Of a stretch of 64,000 bases of DNA, positions 43,045 to 52,800 are shown piece after piece. A model generated the notes under the pieces. The model was not told the DNA's origin. It worked only from the letters and a program-made list of their open reading frames with translations, and made no database searches. Position 1 is the stretch's first letter. Each line of letters opens with the position of its first letter. Made by a program: the position numbers and the translations under genes. The DNA lies in the NCBI RefSeq assembly GCF_017104715.1, contig NZ_JAAGPI010000020.1:108463-172462 (forward strand). Direction: 5' to 3'. The DNA is from Burkholderia sp. Ac-20365. Lineage in GTDB: Bacteria > Pseudomonadota > Gammaproteobacteria > Burkholderiales > Burkholderiaceae.

Positions 43045-44235
43045 TTACTCGATGATCTTGGCAACGACACCTGCGCCGACGGTACGGCCACCTTCGCGGA
43101 TTGCGAAGCGCAGACCTTCTTCCATGGCGATCGGCGCGATCAGCTTGACCGTGATCGACACGTTGTCGCCCGGCATCACCATTTCCTTGTCCTTCGGCAG
43201 CTCGATCGAGCCCGTCACGTCCGTCGTACGGAAGTAGAACTGCGGACGGTAGTTGTTGAAGAACGGCGTGTGACGGCCGCCTTCGTCCTTGCTCAGCACG
43301 TACACTTCAGCCGTGAAGTGCGTGTGCGGCGTGATCGAACCCGGCTTCGCCAGAACCTGGCCACGCTCCACGTCTTCACGCTTCGTGCCGCGCAGCAGGA
43401 TACCAACGTTGTCGCCTGCCTGACCCTGGTCGAGCAGCTTGCGAAACATTTCCACGCCCGTGCACGTCGTCTTCACCGTCGGCTTGATACCGACGATTTC
43501 GATTTCTTCGCCGACCTTGACGATGCCGCGCTCAACGCGACCCGTCACCACCGTGCCACGACCCGAGATCGAGAACACGTCTTCCACCGGCATCAGGAAC
43601 GCGCCGTCAACTGCGCGCTCCGGCGTCGGGATGTACGTGTCCAGCGCGTCGGCCAGGTTCATGATCGCCACTTCGCCCAGCTCGCCCTTGTCGCCTTCCA
43701 GAGCCAGCTTCGCCGAACCCTTGATGATCGGCGTGTCGTCGCCCGGGAAGTCGTACTTCGACAGAAGTTCGCGCACTTCCATTTCGACGAGTTCCAGCAG
43801 CTCAGCGTCGTCCACCATGTCGCACTTGTTCAGGAACACGATGATGTACGGAACGCCAACCTGACGCGCCAGCAGGATGTGCTCACGCGTTTGCGGCATC
43901 GGGCCGTCTGCAGCCGAGCACACCAGGATCGCGCCGTCCATCTGCGCTGCGCCCGTGATCATGTTCTTCACATAGTCAGCGTGGCCCGGGCAGTCGACGT
44001 GGGCGTAGTGGCGGTTAGCCGTTTCGTACTCGACGTGTGCCGTATTGATCGTGATGCCGCGCGCCTTTTCTTCCGGCGCTGCGTCGATCTGGTCATAAGC
44101 CTTTGCTTCGCCGCCGAACTTGGCGGTCAGCACCGTCGTGATCGCTGCCGTCAGCGTGGTCTTGCCGTGGTCAACGTGACCGATCGTGCCGACGTTCACG
44201 TGCGGCTTGGTCCGTTCGAATTTACCTTTAGCCAT
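43045..44235 (-). CDS. tuf: Elongation factor Tu, copy 1
   Basis: This 396-residue GTPase brings aminoacyl-tRNA to the ribosome. P-loop GHVDHGKT (19-26), DCPGH, NKCD, then domains II and III. The protein is identical to copy 2 (62225-63415). At DNA level the copies differ only at codons 2, 5, 6 and 7, all synonymous, as far as I could compare; flanks are unrelated. This points to gene conversion. It is 49 bp after fusA at the end of the str operon. Confidence 0.99.
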   Translation of the reverse strand: MAKGKFERTKPHVNVGTIGHVDHGKTTLTAAITTVLTAKFGGEAKAYDQIDAAPEEKARGITINTAHVEYETANRHYAHVDCPGHADYVKNMITGAAQMDGAILVCSAADGPMPQTREHILLARQVGVPYIIVFLNKCDMVDDAELLELVEMEVRELLSKYDFPGDDTPIIKGSAKLALEGDKGELGEVAIMNLADALDTYIPTPERAVDGAFLMPVEDVFSISGRGTVVTGRVERGIVKVGEEIEIVGIKPTVKTTCTGVEMFRKLLDQGQAGDNVGILLRGTKREDVERGQVLAKPGSITPHTHFTAEVYVLSKDEGGRHTPFFNNYRPQFYFRTTDVTGSIELPKDKEMVMPGDNVSITVKLIAPIAMEEGLRFAIREGGRTVGAGVVAKIIE

Positions 44236-44284
44236 GTTTCTCTTCTTTCAAAAAAGTTTGTTCGATGAATGACTATGCGAGGTC

Positions 44285-46387
44285 TTACTTCGACTTCGCG
44301 TTGATGATCGCTTCCGACACGTTACGCGGTGCTTCTGCGTAGTGCTTGAATTCCATCGTGTACGTTGCGCGGCCTTGCGTCAGCGAGCGCAGCGACGTCG
44401 AGTAGCCAAACATCTCCGACAGCGGCACTTCGGCGCGGACGATCTTGCCACCACCGACCATATCGTCCATACCCTGAACGATACCGCGACGGCCCGACAG
44501 GTCGCCCATCACGTTGCCCATGTAGTCTTCAGGCGTTTCGACTTCCACGGCCATCATCGGCTCGAGGATAACCGGGCTCGCCTTGCGCATTGCTTCCTTG
44601 AACGCCATCGAACCAGCCATGCGGAACGCATTTTCGTTCGAGTCAACGTCGTGGTACGAACCGAACGTCAGGTGAACCTTGACGTCGACGACCGGGAAGC
44701 CTGCCAGCACGCCGGCCTTCAGCGTTTCCTGGATACCCTTGTCGACCGCGGGGATGTATTCACGCGGAATCACGCCACCCTTGATCTCGTCGAGGAACTC
44801 GTAGCCCTTGCCTTGCTCATTCGGCTCGAGCGTGATGACCGCGTGGCCGTACTGGCCGCGACCACCCGACTGCTTGACGAACTTGCCGTCAACGTCTTCC
44901 GCCTTGCCGCGAATCGTTTCGCGATAAGCAACTTGCGGCTTGCCGACCGTTGCTTCCACGCCGAATTCGCGCTTCATACGGTCAACCAGAATTTCGAGGT
45001 GGAGTTCGCCCATGCCCGAAATAATGGTTTGGCCCGATTCTTCGTCCGTTTGAACGCGGAACGACGGATCTTCCTGAGCCAGACGGTTGAGCGCCAGACC
45101 CATCTTTTCCTGGTCGGGCTTCGTCTTCGGCTCAACAGCCTGCGAAATCACCGGCTCCGGGAAAATCATGCGCTCGAGCACGATCGGGTGTTGCGGATCG
45201 CACAGCGTGTCGCCGGTCGTGGCTTCTTTCAGACCAACCGCTGCAGCGATGTCACCAGCGCGCACTTCCTTGATTTCTTCGCGCTGATTCGCGTGCATCT
45301 GCAGAATACGACCCAGACGTTCCTTCTTGTCCTTCGTCGCGTTCAGCACCGTGTCGCCCGAATTCACCACGCCCGAATAAACGCGGAAGAAGATCAGCTG
45401 ACCAACGAACGGGTCGGTCATGATCTTGAATGCCAGCGACGAGAACTTCTCGTCGTCGGATGCGCGGCGCTCACCCTTCTCACCGTTTTCCAGTTCGCCC
45501 GTAACCGGCGGAATGTCGATCGGCGACGGCAGGAAGTCCAGAACAGCGTCCAGCATGCGTTGCACGCCCTTGTTCTTGAACGCGGTGCCGCACAGCATCG
45601 GCTGGATTTCGCAAGCGATCGTACGGTCGCGCAGACCCTTGATGATTTCCGCTTCCGTCAGCTCGCCTTCTTCGAGGTACTTGTTCATCAAGTCTTCGCT
45701 CGATTCAGCCGCGGCTTCGATCATCTTTTCGCGCCATTCGTTGCACGAATCAACCAGCTCAGCCGGGATGTCTTCGTACGAGAACTTGGTGCCTTGCGAC
45801 GCGTCGTCCCAAATGATCGCCTTCATCTTCATCAGATCGACGACGCCCGTGAAGTTCTCTTCCGCGCCGATCGGCACGACGACGGGAACCGGGTTCGCCT
45901 TCAGACGCAGCTTGAGCTGGTCGTAGACCTTGAAGAAGTTCGCGCCGGTACGGTCCATCTTGTTGATGAACGCGAGTCGGGGAACCTTGTACTTGTTCGC
46001 CTGGCGCCACACCGTTTCCGACTGCGGCTGCACGCCGCCCACGGCGCAGTAGACCATGCACGCACCGTCGAGCACGCGCATCGAGCGCTCAACTTCAATC
46101 GTGAAGTCGACGTGGCCCGGGGTGTCGATGATGTTGATGCGGTGTTCAGCGCGGTCGCCCGCCATGCCCTTCCAGAACGCCGTCGTAGCAGCGGACGTGA
46201 TGGTAATACCACGTTCCTGTTCCTGCTCCATCCAGTCCATGGTTGCAGCGCCGTCGTGCACTTCACCGATCTTGTGGTTCACGCCGGTATAGAACAGGAT
46301 GCGCTCGGTCGTCGTCGTCTTGCCGGCGTCGATGTGAGCGCTAATACCGATGTTGCGGTAGCGCTCGATAGGAGTCTTGCGAGCCAC
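44285..46387 (-). CDS. fusA: Elongation factor G
   Basis: This 700-residue translocase GTPase has G1 AHIDAGKTT (17-25), DTPGHVDF, INKMD, followed by domains II-V (VGFKEATTGDTLCD-like block, MGELHLEILVDRMKREF, GGVIPREYIPAVDKGI, and MTQGRA-like RSLTQGRATYTMEF at the end). The length is normal. It is 128 bp after rpsG; that gap contains a terminator-like hairpin. Fusidic-acid resistance cannot be judged from sequence reading alone. Confidence 0.99.
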   Translation of the reverse strand: MARKTPIERYRNIGISAHIDAGKTTTTERILFYTGVNHKIGEVHDGAATMDWMEQEQERGITITSAATTAFWKGMAGDRAEHRINIIDTPGHVDFTIEVERSMRVLDGACMVYCAVGGVQPQSETVWRQANKYKVPRLAFINKMDRTGANFFKVYDQLKLRLKANPVPVVVPIGAEENFTGVVDLMKMKAIIWDDASQGTKFSYEDIPAELVDSCNEWREKMIEAAAESSEDLMNKYLEEGELTEAEIIKGLRDRTIACEIQPMLCGTAFKNKGVQRMLDAVLDFLPSPIDIPPVTGELENGEKGERRASDDEKFSSLAFKIMTDPFVGQLIFFRVYSGVVNSGDTVLNATKDKKERLGRILQMHANQREEIKEVRAGDIAAAVGLKEATTGDTLCDPQHPIVLERMIFPEPVISQAVEPKTKPDQEKMGLALNRLAQEDPSFRVQTDEESGQTIISGMGELHLEILVDRMKREFGVEATVGKPQVAYRETIRGKAEDVDGKFVKQSGGRGQYGHAVITLEPNEQGKGYEFLDEIKGGVIPREYIPAVDKGIQETLKAGVLAGFPVVDVKVHLTFGSYHDVDSNENAFRMAGSMAFKEAMRKASPVILEPMMAVEVETPEDYMGNVMGDLSGRRGIVQGMDDMVGGGKIVRAEVPLSEMFGYSTSLRSLTQGRATYTMEFKHYAEAPRNVSEAIINAKSK

Positions 46388-46440
46388 TTTGATCCTCTAT
46401 TGGGATGACACGATGGAAACCAGTCCATCGCGCCCTAACA

Positions 46441-46476
46441 CAAACGGGCGAGGCGCTTTAAAAGCGCACCCGCCCG
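46441..46476 (-). promoter_or_regulatory. Terminator-like hairpin between rpsG and fusA
   Basis: CGGGCG (46445-46450) pairs with CGCCCG (46471-46476), and GCGCTTT (46453-46459) with AAAGCGC (46461-46467). On the minus strand TTTGTGTT follows. It may partially terminate or mark a processing site. Confidence 0.5.
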
Positions 46477-46515
46477 GAATTTCTTTCCGCTTTACTGCTG
46501 ACCCGGGGAGGGCGC

Positions 46516-46986
46516 TTAGAAACGGAAATGCGAGAACGCCTTGTTGGCTTCTGCCATCCGGTGAACTTCGTCGCGCTTCTTCATCGCGCCGCCACGGCCT
46601 TCAGCCGCTTCGGAGAGTTCACCAGCCAGACGCAGAGCCATCGACTTCTCGCTGCGCTTCTTCGCGGCTTCACGCAGCCAACGCATCGCCAATGCCATAC
46701 GACGCGACGGACGCACTTCGACCGGAACCTGATAGTTCGCACCACCAACGCGACGGCTCTTCACTTCGACCACCGGCTTCACGTTGTTGAGCGCTACCGT
46801 GAACACTTCCAGCGGGTCCTTGCCACCCTTGGTCTGGATCTGTTCGAAAGCGCCGTACACGATGCGCTCGGCAACCGACTTCTTGCCAGAGAGCATCAGC
46901 ACGTTCATGAATTTTGCAACATCAACGTTACCGAACTTCGGATCCGGCAACACTTCCCGCTTGGGGACTTCGCGACGACGCGGCAT
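46516..46986 (-). CDS. rpsG: 30S ribosomal protein S7
   Basis: This 156-residue head organiser nucleates 16S 3'-domain assembly. It begins MPRRREVPKREVLPDPKFGN and contains KSVAERIVYGAFEQI and RPSRRMALAMRWLREAAKKR. In Escherichia coli it regulates the str operon. It is 185 bp after rpsL. Confidence 0.98.
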   Translation of the reverse strand: MPRRREVPKREVLPDPKFGNVDVAKFMNVLMLSGKKSVAERIVYGAFEQIQTKGGKDPLEVFTVALNNVKPVVEVKSRRVGGANYQVPVEVRPSRRMALAMRWLREAAKKRSEKSMALRLAGELSEAAEGRGGAMKKRDEVHRMAEANKAFSHFRF

Positions 46987-47171
46987 GTTTCTTCCTTTAA
47001 CTTTTCAGTTGGAGCGGTGCTTCCTGCACTCACCCCGCGGCCACCAACTAACCCGATTCATCCATTACGACTTACCAGCCTGGTCGGGTGACCACTTACT
47101 CGACAGCACCGGCTATCCGGCACCACCGCTAAACCGCTCTTGCGAGCGACCTGTTACTGCTCGACCGGCTA

Positions 47172-47552
47172 TTACTTGCCAGCCTTGGCACGCTTCGCAC
47201 CGTACTTCGAGCGAGCTTGCTTACGATCCTTGACGCCCTGGGTATCCAGCGAGCCGCGAACCATGTGGTAACGCACACCCGGCAAGTCCTTCACACGGCC
47301 GCCGCGAATCAGCACGACCGAGTGCTCCTGCAGGTTGTGGCCTTCACCACCGATGTACGAAATGACTTCGAAGCCGTTCGTCAGACGAACCTTGGCAACC
47401 TTACGCAGTGCCGAGTTCGGCTTCTTCGGCGTCGTGGTGTACACACGGGTGCACACGCCGCGACGCTGGGGGCAGTCCTGCAGGGCCGGCGACTTGCTCT
47501 TCGTCGTTTCCGACGTGCGGCCTTTGCGAACCAGTTGATTGATGGTTGGCAT
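47172..47552 (-). CDS. rpsL: 30S ribosomal protein S12
   Basis: This 126-residue decoding-centre protein begins [12 protein letters not shown]. The loop [13 protein letters not shown] keeps the wild-type Lys43, and [12 protein letters not shown] is also unmodified, so the allele looks streptomycin-sensitive. It is the first gene of the str operon, about 150 bp downstream of a good promoter. Confidence 0.98.
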
Positions 47553-47701
47553 TGTTTATTCCTGAAATTGAACAAAATCGACGTATTCGTTTCTGGGCAA
47601 AGCAAAAACGAACGCGTTTCTGACTACTGCTGACTTCCAGCCCGGGCGAATTGATTCCGCGCTTACGCCGCGCACAACCCTGCCAAGAACCGGAACCTAG
47701 C

Positions 47702-47731
47702 ATCATATTCCGAAAATCCCAAACGAGTCAA
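47702..47731 (-). promoter_or_regulatory. str operon promoter
   Basis: TTGACT (47731-47726), 18-bp spacer, TATGAT (47707-47702) on the minus strand, about 150 bp upstream of rpsL and just after the recQ stop. This is a strong sigma70 match. Confidence 0.75.
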
Positions 47732-47772
47732 CAGGTTGCGTCGATTCGAAAGGGATATGGACGAGTTTGGGG

Positions 47773-49620
47773 TCAATCGGCAGCGACCACTTCGAGCAGT
47801 TCGTCACCGAATCGGTCGAGTTTGCGCGTGCCCATGCCCGGAATGTGGCGCAGGTCTTCGAGCGATTCCGGGCAATTGCGCGCGATTTCCGCGAGCGTTG
47901 CGTCATGGAAAATGACGTACGCTGGCACGCCATCGCTCTTTGCGGTTTCGGTGCGCCACGTGCGCAGGCGGTCCCAGCGTGCACGTTCACGTGCATTCAT
48001 GCCCGCGGTCGGATCGGCGCGCTCGCTGGTGCGGCCGGACGACTGTCGCGTGCGTACCGGCTTCACGTAGCGGCGCATGGTCACTTGCTGCTCGCCTTTC
48101 AGCACGGCCTTGCTTGCTTCCGTCAGGACGAGCGCGCCGTAGCCCTCGTGATCGACGGTGAGAAATCCGAAAGCCACGAGTTGGCGAAATACGCCACGCC
48201 ACTCGTGCTCAGACAACGCCGCGCCGATTCCGAATGTGCTGATCTTCTCGTGTCCGCGTTGCAGAATCTTCTCGCTGCGATTGCCGCGAAGAATGTCGAT
48301 CAGATGGCCGGCGCCGAAGCTAAATCCGCTCGCGCGCTGTGCGCGGAACACACACGACAGTGCCATCTGCGATTCGCGCGTCGCATCCCACGATGCGGGC
48401 GGTTCCAGACACGTATCGCAGTTACCGCACGGTTTGCCTTCTTCGCCGAAGTAGGCAAGCAGACGAACGCGCCGGCAGGTCGCCGTTTCGCACAAACCGA
48501 GCAGTGCATCGAGCTTGCCGGTTTGCACACGCTTATGGGCATCGTCGGCTTCGGATTCGTCGATCATCTTGCGCTGCTGCACGACGTCGCCGAGCCCGTA
48601 GGTCATCCAGGCGTTCGCCGGCAAACCATCGCGGCCCGCGCGACCCGTTTCCTGGTAATAGCCTTCGACGCTCTTCGGCAAATCCAGGTGCGCGACAAAC
48701 CGCACGTCGGGCTTGTCGATACCCATGCCGAACGCAATGGTCGCGCACATCACGATGCCTTCGTCGCGCTGGAAGATTTCCTGATGCCGCTGACGGACTT
48801 CGAATTCCATCCCCGCGTGATACGGAAGCGCCCGCACGCCCTGTCCCTTCAGCCATTCGGCCGTCTCTTCGACCTTACGCCGCGACAGGCAATAGACGAC
48901 GCCGGCGTCGGTGGTACCGTCCGCACGCGTGTGTTCTGCGCGGATGAAGTCGAGCAGTTGCGAGCGCGCATTGTCTTTCTCGACGATCCGGTAACGAATG
49001 TTCGGCCGATCGAAACTCGATACGAACACGCGCGCGTCGTCGAGCGCGAGACGATGGATGATTTCGTCGCGCGTAATCGCGTCGGCGGTCGCGGTGAGCG
49101 CGATGCGTGGCACCGAAGGAAACCGCTCGTGCAGCACCGAGAGCTGGATGTACTCGGGCCGGAAATCGTGGCCCCATTGCGACACGCAGTGCGCTTCGTC
49201 AATTGCAAACAGCCCGATGCGAGCGCGCTCGAGCAGGTCGAGAAAACGCGGCGTCATCAGGCGTTCGGGCGCGACATACAGCAGATCGATTTCTCCGTCG
49301 CGCAATGCACGCTCAGTTGCCGCGGCATCGGCGCCCGACAACGTGGAGTTCAGATACGCCGCACGCACGCCCACTTCCGTCAGCGCCGCCACCTGATCCT
49401 GCATCAACGCGATCAATGGCGACACGACGATGCCCGCGCCCAGACCGGCCTCACGTCGCACCAGCGACGGAATCTGATAGCACAGCGATTTGCCGCCGCC
49501 CGTTGGCATCAACACGAGGCAATCGCCGCCTGAAGCAACGTGTTCGACGATTTCGCCCTGCTGCCCTCGAAACGCGGGATAGCCGAAAACTTCGTTGAGG
49601 ATCTGGAGCGGACGGGACAT
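47773..49620 (-). CDS. recQ: ATP-dependent DNA helicase RecQ
   Basis: This 615-residue 3'-5' helicase acts in recombinational repair. Walker A MPTGGGKSLCYQIP, DEAH box (IDEAHCVSQWGHDFRP), second RecA domain with ATIAFGMGIDKPDVRFV and ETGRAGRDG, zinc-binding Cys in ATCRRVRLLAYFGEE...CGNCDTC, winged helix, then a C-terminal HRDC domain (RTWRTETAKSDGVPAYVIF, IPGMGTRKLDRFG). The start at 49620 gives MSRPLQILNEVFGYPAFRGQ but is preceded by a pyrimidine run and no Shine-Dalgarno. It lies between rpoC (terminator at 49757-49788) and the str promoter, interrupting the usual rpoC-rpsL neighbourhood. Confidence 0.95.
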   Translation of the reverse strand: MSRPLQILNEVFGYPAFRGQQGEIVEHVASGGDCLVLMPTGGGKSLCYQIPSLVRREAGLGAGIVVSPLIALMQDQVAALTEVGVRAAYLNSTLSGADAAATERALRDGEIDLLYVAPERLMTPRFLDLLERARIGLFAIDEAHCVSQWGHDFRPEYIQLSVLHERFPSVPRIALTATADAITRDEIIHRLALDDARVFVSSFDRPNIRYRIVEKDNARSQLLDFIRAEHTRADGTTDAGVVYCLSRRKVEETAEWLKGQGVRALPYHAGMEFEVRQRHQEIFQRDEGIVMCATIAFGMGIDKPDVRFVAHLDLPKSVEGYYQETGRAGRDGLPANAWMTYGLGDVVQQRKMIDESEADDAHKRVQTGKLDALLGLCETATCRRVRLLAYFGEEGKPCGNCDTCLEPPASWDATRESQMALSCVFRAQRASGFSFGAGHLIDILRGNRSEKILQRGHEKISTFGIGAALSEHEWRGVFRQLVAFGFLTVDHEGYGALVLTEASKAVLKGEQQVTMRRYVKPVRTRQSSGRTSERADPTAGMNARERARWDRLRTWRTETAKSDGVPAYVIFHDATLAEIARNCPESLEDLRHIPGMGTRKLDRFGDELLEVVAAD

Positions 49621-49756
49621 GAAGGAGAGAGAAAAGTGCGCAGGGCGGGTGACACGAATTTTACCAACGCAATCGCGCTTCGCCTGGGGTTTGTCGCATA
49701 ACAGTCCAATCGGCAGAGTCCACAAGGCATAGGACGTAACGTCGATCTGAGAGACG

Positions 49757-49788
49757 AAAAAAAACCGCCCGGTCAAAACCGGGCGGTT
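49757..49788 (-). terminator. Terminator of the rpoBC operon
   Basis: 11-bp perfect stem AACCGCCCGGT/ACCGGGCGGTT (49763-49773 and 49778-49788), 4-nt loop, eight T on the minus strand, 52 bp after the rpoC stop. It implies that recQ has its own promoter in the 137 bp that follow. Confidence 0.92.
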
Positions 49789-49840
49789 CAGGCAACTTCG
49801 GCCAACTTCACAGGCGAGGCGGCTTGCGCCGCCAGCCAGC

Positions 49841-52800
49841 TTACTCGTTGGTATGCGGCGTTTGCTCGGCTGCCGGGGTTTCCGGCGTACCGAACTCGAA
49901 GGCCTCTTCGGCAGCGATCTGGTCGAAACGCTCGCGATCCGCCATTTCCTTGGTCTTGCGCGCCTTGTGGAACGCGAGACCCGTACCAGCCGGAATCAGA
50001 CGGCCGACGATCACGTTTTCCTTCAGGCCACGCAGATCGTCGCGCTTGCCCATGATCGCGGCTTCCGTCAGCACGCGGGTCGTTTCCTGGAACGATGCCG
50101 CCGAGATGAACGAATCCGTCGACAGCGACGCCTTCGTAATACCCAGCAGGATGTTCTCGTACGTTGCTGGACGCTTGTCGTCCGCGTTCATACGGTCGTT
50201 CTCGTCGAGCATGTCCGACCGCTCGACCTGTTCGCCCGGAATGAAGCGCGTATCGCCGTTGTCGGTGATCTGAACACGACGCAGCATCTGACGCACGATC
50301 ACTTCAATGTGCTTGTCGTTGATCTTCACGCCCTGCAGACGGTACACGTCCTGCACTTCGTCCACGATGTAACGCGACAGCGCTTCGATACCCTGCAGAC
50401 GCAGGATGTCGTGCGGATCGGCCGGACCGTCCACGATCATTTCGCCCTTGTTGACGACCTGACCATCGTGAACCAGAACCTGCTTTTCCTTCGCGATCAG
50501 GAACTCGTGCTGATTGCCTTCGAGGTCCGTGATAACGAGACGCTGCTTGCCCTTCGTGTCCTTACCGAACGACGTCGTACCCGTGACTTCCGCCAGGATA
50601 CCTGCGTCCTTCGGCGAACGTGCTTCGAACAGTTCCGCCACACGCGGCAGACCACCCGTAATGTCACGCGTCTTCTGCGCTTCAGTCGGGATACGTGCGA
50701 GCACTTCACCCACCTGAACCTGCTGACCGTCCTTCACGGTGATCAGAGCGCCGACCTGGAAGCCGATCTGAACCGAGTGCTCCGAGTTCGGGATCTTGAC
50801 TTCTTCGCCGTTCGCGTCGAGCAGCTTGACCTGCGGACGCACGCTCTTCGAAGCCTGCGAACCGCGGCGCTTCACGTCGATCACGACCAGCGTAGAAAGA
50901 CCCGTCACGTCGTCGATCTGCTTCGCGACCGTCACGCCTTCCTCGACGTTTTCGAACTTCACCGTACCGCCCCACTCGGTGATGATCGGACGCGTCAGCG
51001 GATCCCACGTGGCCAGCTGCGTGCCTGCCTTGATCTGCGCACCATCGAGTTGCAGCAGCGTCGCGCCGTACGGCACCTTGTGACGCTCGCGCTCGCGGCC
51101 GTGATCGTCGGTGATCAGCGCTTCGCCCGAACGCGAGATGACGATCTGCTCGCCCTTCGCATTGGTGACGTAACGCATCGTCGCCGTGAAACGCACCGTA
51201 CCGTTCGACTTCGCTTCGACCGACGACGCCACTGCCGCACGCGATGCCGCACCACCGATGTGGAACGTACGCATGGTCAGCTGCGTGCCCGGCTCACCGA
51301 TCGACTGCGCAGCGATCACGCCGACAGCTTCACCGACGTTCACCAGCGAGCCGCGGCCCAGGTCACGGCCATAACATGCCGCGCACAGACCGTAACGCGT
51401 TTCGCAAGTGAGCGGCGTACGCACGCGCACTTCGTCGATGCCCAGACGCTCGATCTCTTCGACCGAATCTTCGTCGAGCAGCGAGCCCGATTCGTAGAGC
51501 GTTTCCTGCGTTTCCGGATTGACGACGTCCGCCACTGCAACACGGCCGAGAATACGGTCACGCAGCGCTTCGACGACTTCACCACCTTCCACGAGGGCCT
51601 TCATCGCCACGCCGTTCGACGTGCCGCAATCGTCCTCGACCACCACGAGATCCTGCGTGACGTCGACGAGACGACGCGTCAGGTAACCCGAGTTGGCGGT
51701 CTTCAGTGCCGTATCAGCCAGACCCTTACGTGCACCGTGGGTCGAGATGAAGTACTGCAACACGTTCAGACCTTCGCGGAAGTTCGCGGTAATCGGCGTT
51801 TCGATAATCGAGCCGTCCGGCTTCGCCATCAGGCCGCGCATCCCCGCCAACTGACGGATCTGGACCGCGGAACCGCGCGCGCCCGAGTCGGCCATCATGT
51901 AGATCGAGTTGAACGATTCCTGACGCGTTTGATTACCGTCGCGATCGACCACCGGTTCCGTGGCGAGCTGCTCCATCATCGCCTTGCCGACCGCTTCCGA
52001 CGTTGCCGACCAGATGTCGACCACGTTGTTGTAGCGTTCCTGCGCGGTGACGAGACCCGACATGTACTGACGGTCGTATTCCTTCACCTTCTTCGCGGCG
52101 TCGCCGACGATCGTTTCCTTCTGCGGCGGCACGAGCATGTCGTCGACGCAGATGGAGATACCGGCGCGCGTTGCCAGGCGGAAGCCCGACTGCATCAGCT
52201 GGTCAGCGAAGATCACCGTTTCGCGCAGACCGCACTTGCGGAATGCCGTGTTGATCAGACGCGAAATTTCCTTCTTCTTCAGCGGCTTGTTCAGCACCGT
52301 GAACGGCAGACCCGGCGGCAGAATTTCCGACAGGATCGCGCGGCCAACGGTCGTCGCGTACAGCGAGATCTTCGGCACGAACTTCGGCGCGCCTTCCGAC
52401 GTGTCTTCGTTGTGGACCATTTCCGTGATCCGCACGTTGACGCGCGAGGCCAGCTCGACTTCCTTGTTCTCGTAGGCGCGCAGTGCTTCCGACACGCCCG
52501 TGAAGGTCATGCCTTCGCCCTTGCCGTTGATCGCTTCACGCGTCGCGTAGTACAGGCCGAGCACGATATCCTGCGACGGCACGATCGACGGATCGCCGTT
52601 GGCCGGGAACAGGACATTGTTCGACGCCAGCATCAGCGTGCGCGCTTCCATCTGCGCTTCGAGCGACAGCGGAACGTGAACAGCCATCTGGTCACCGTCG
52701 AAGTCGGCGTTGAACGCCGCGCAAACGAGCGGGTGCAGCTGGATTGCCTTACCTTCGATCAGCACCGGCTCGAAAGCCTGAATGCCAAGACGGTGCAGCG

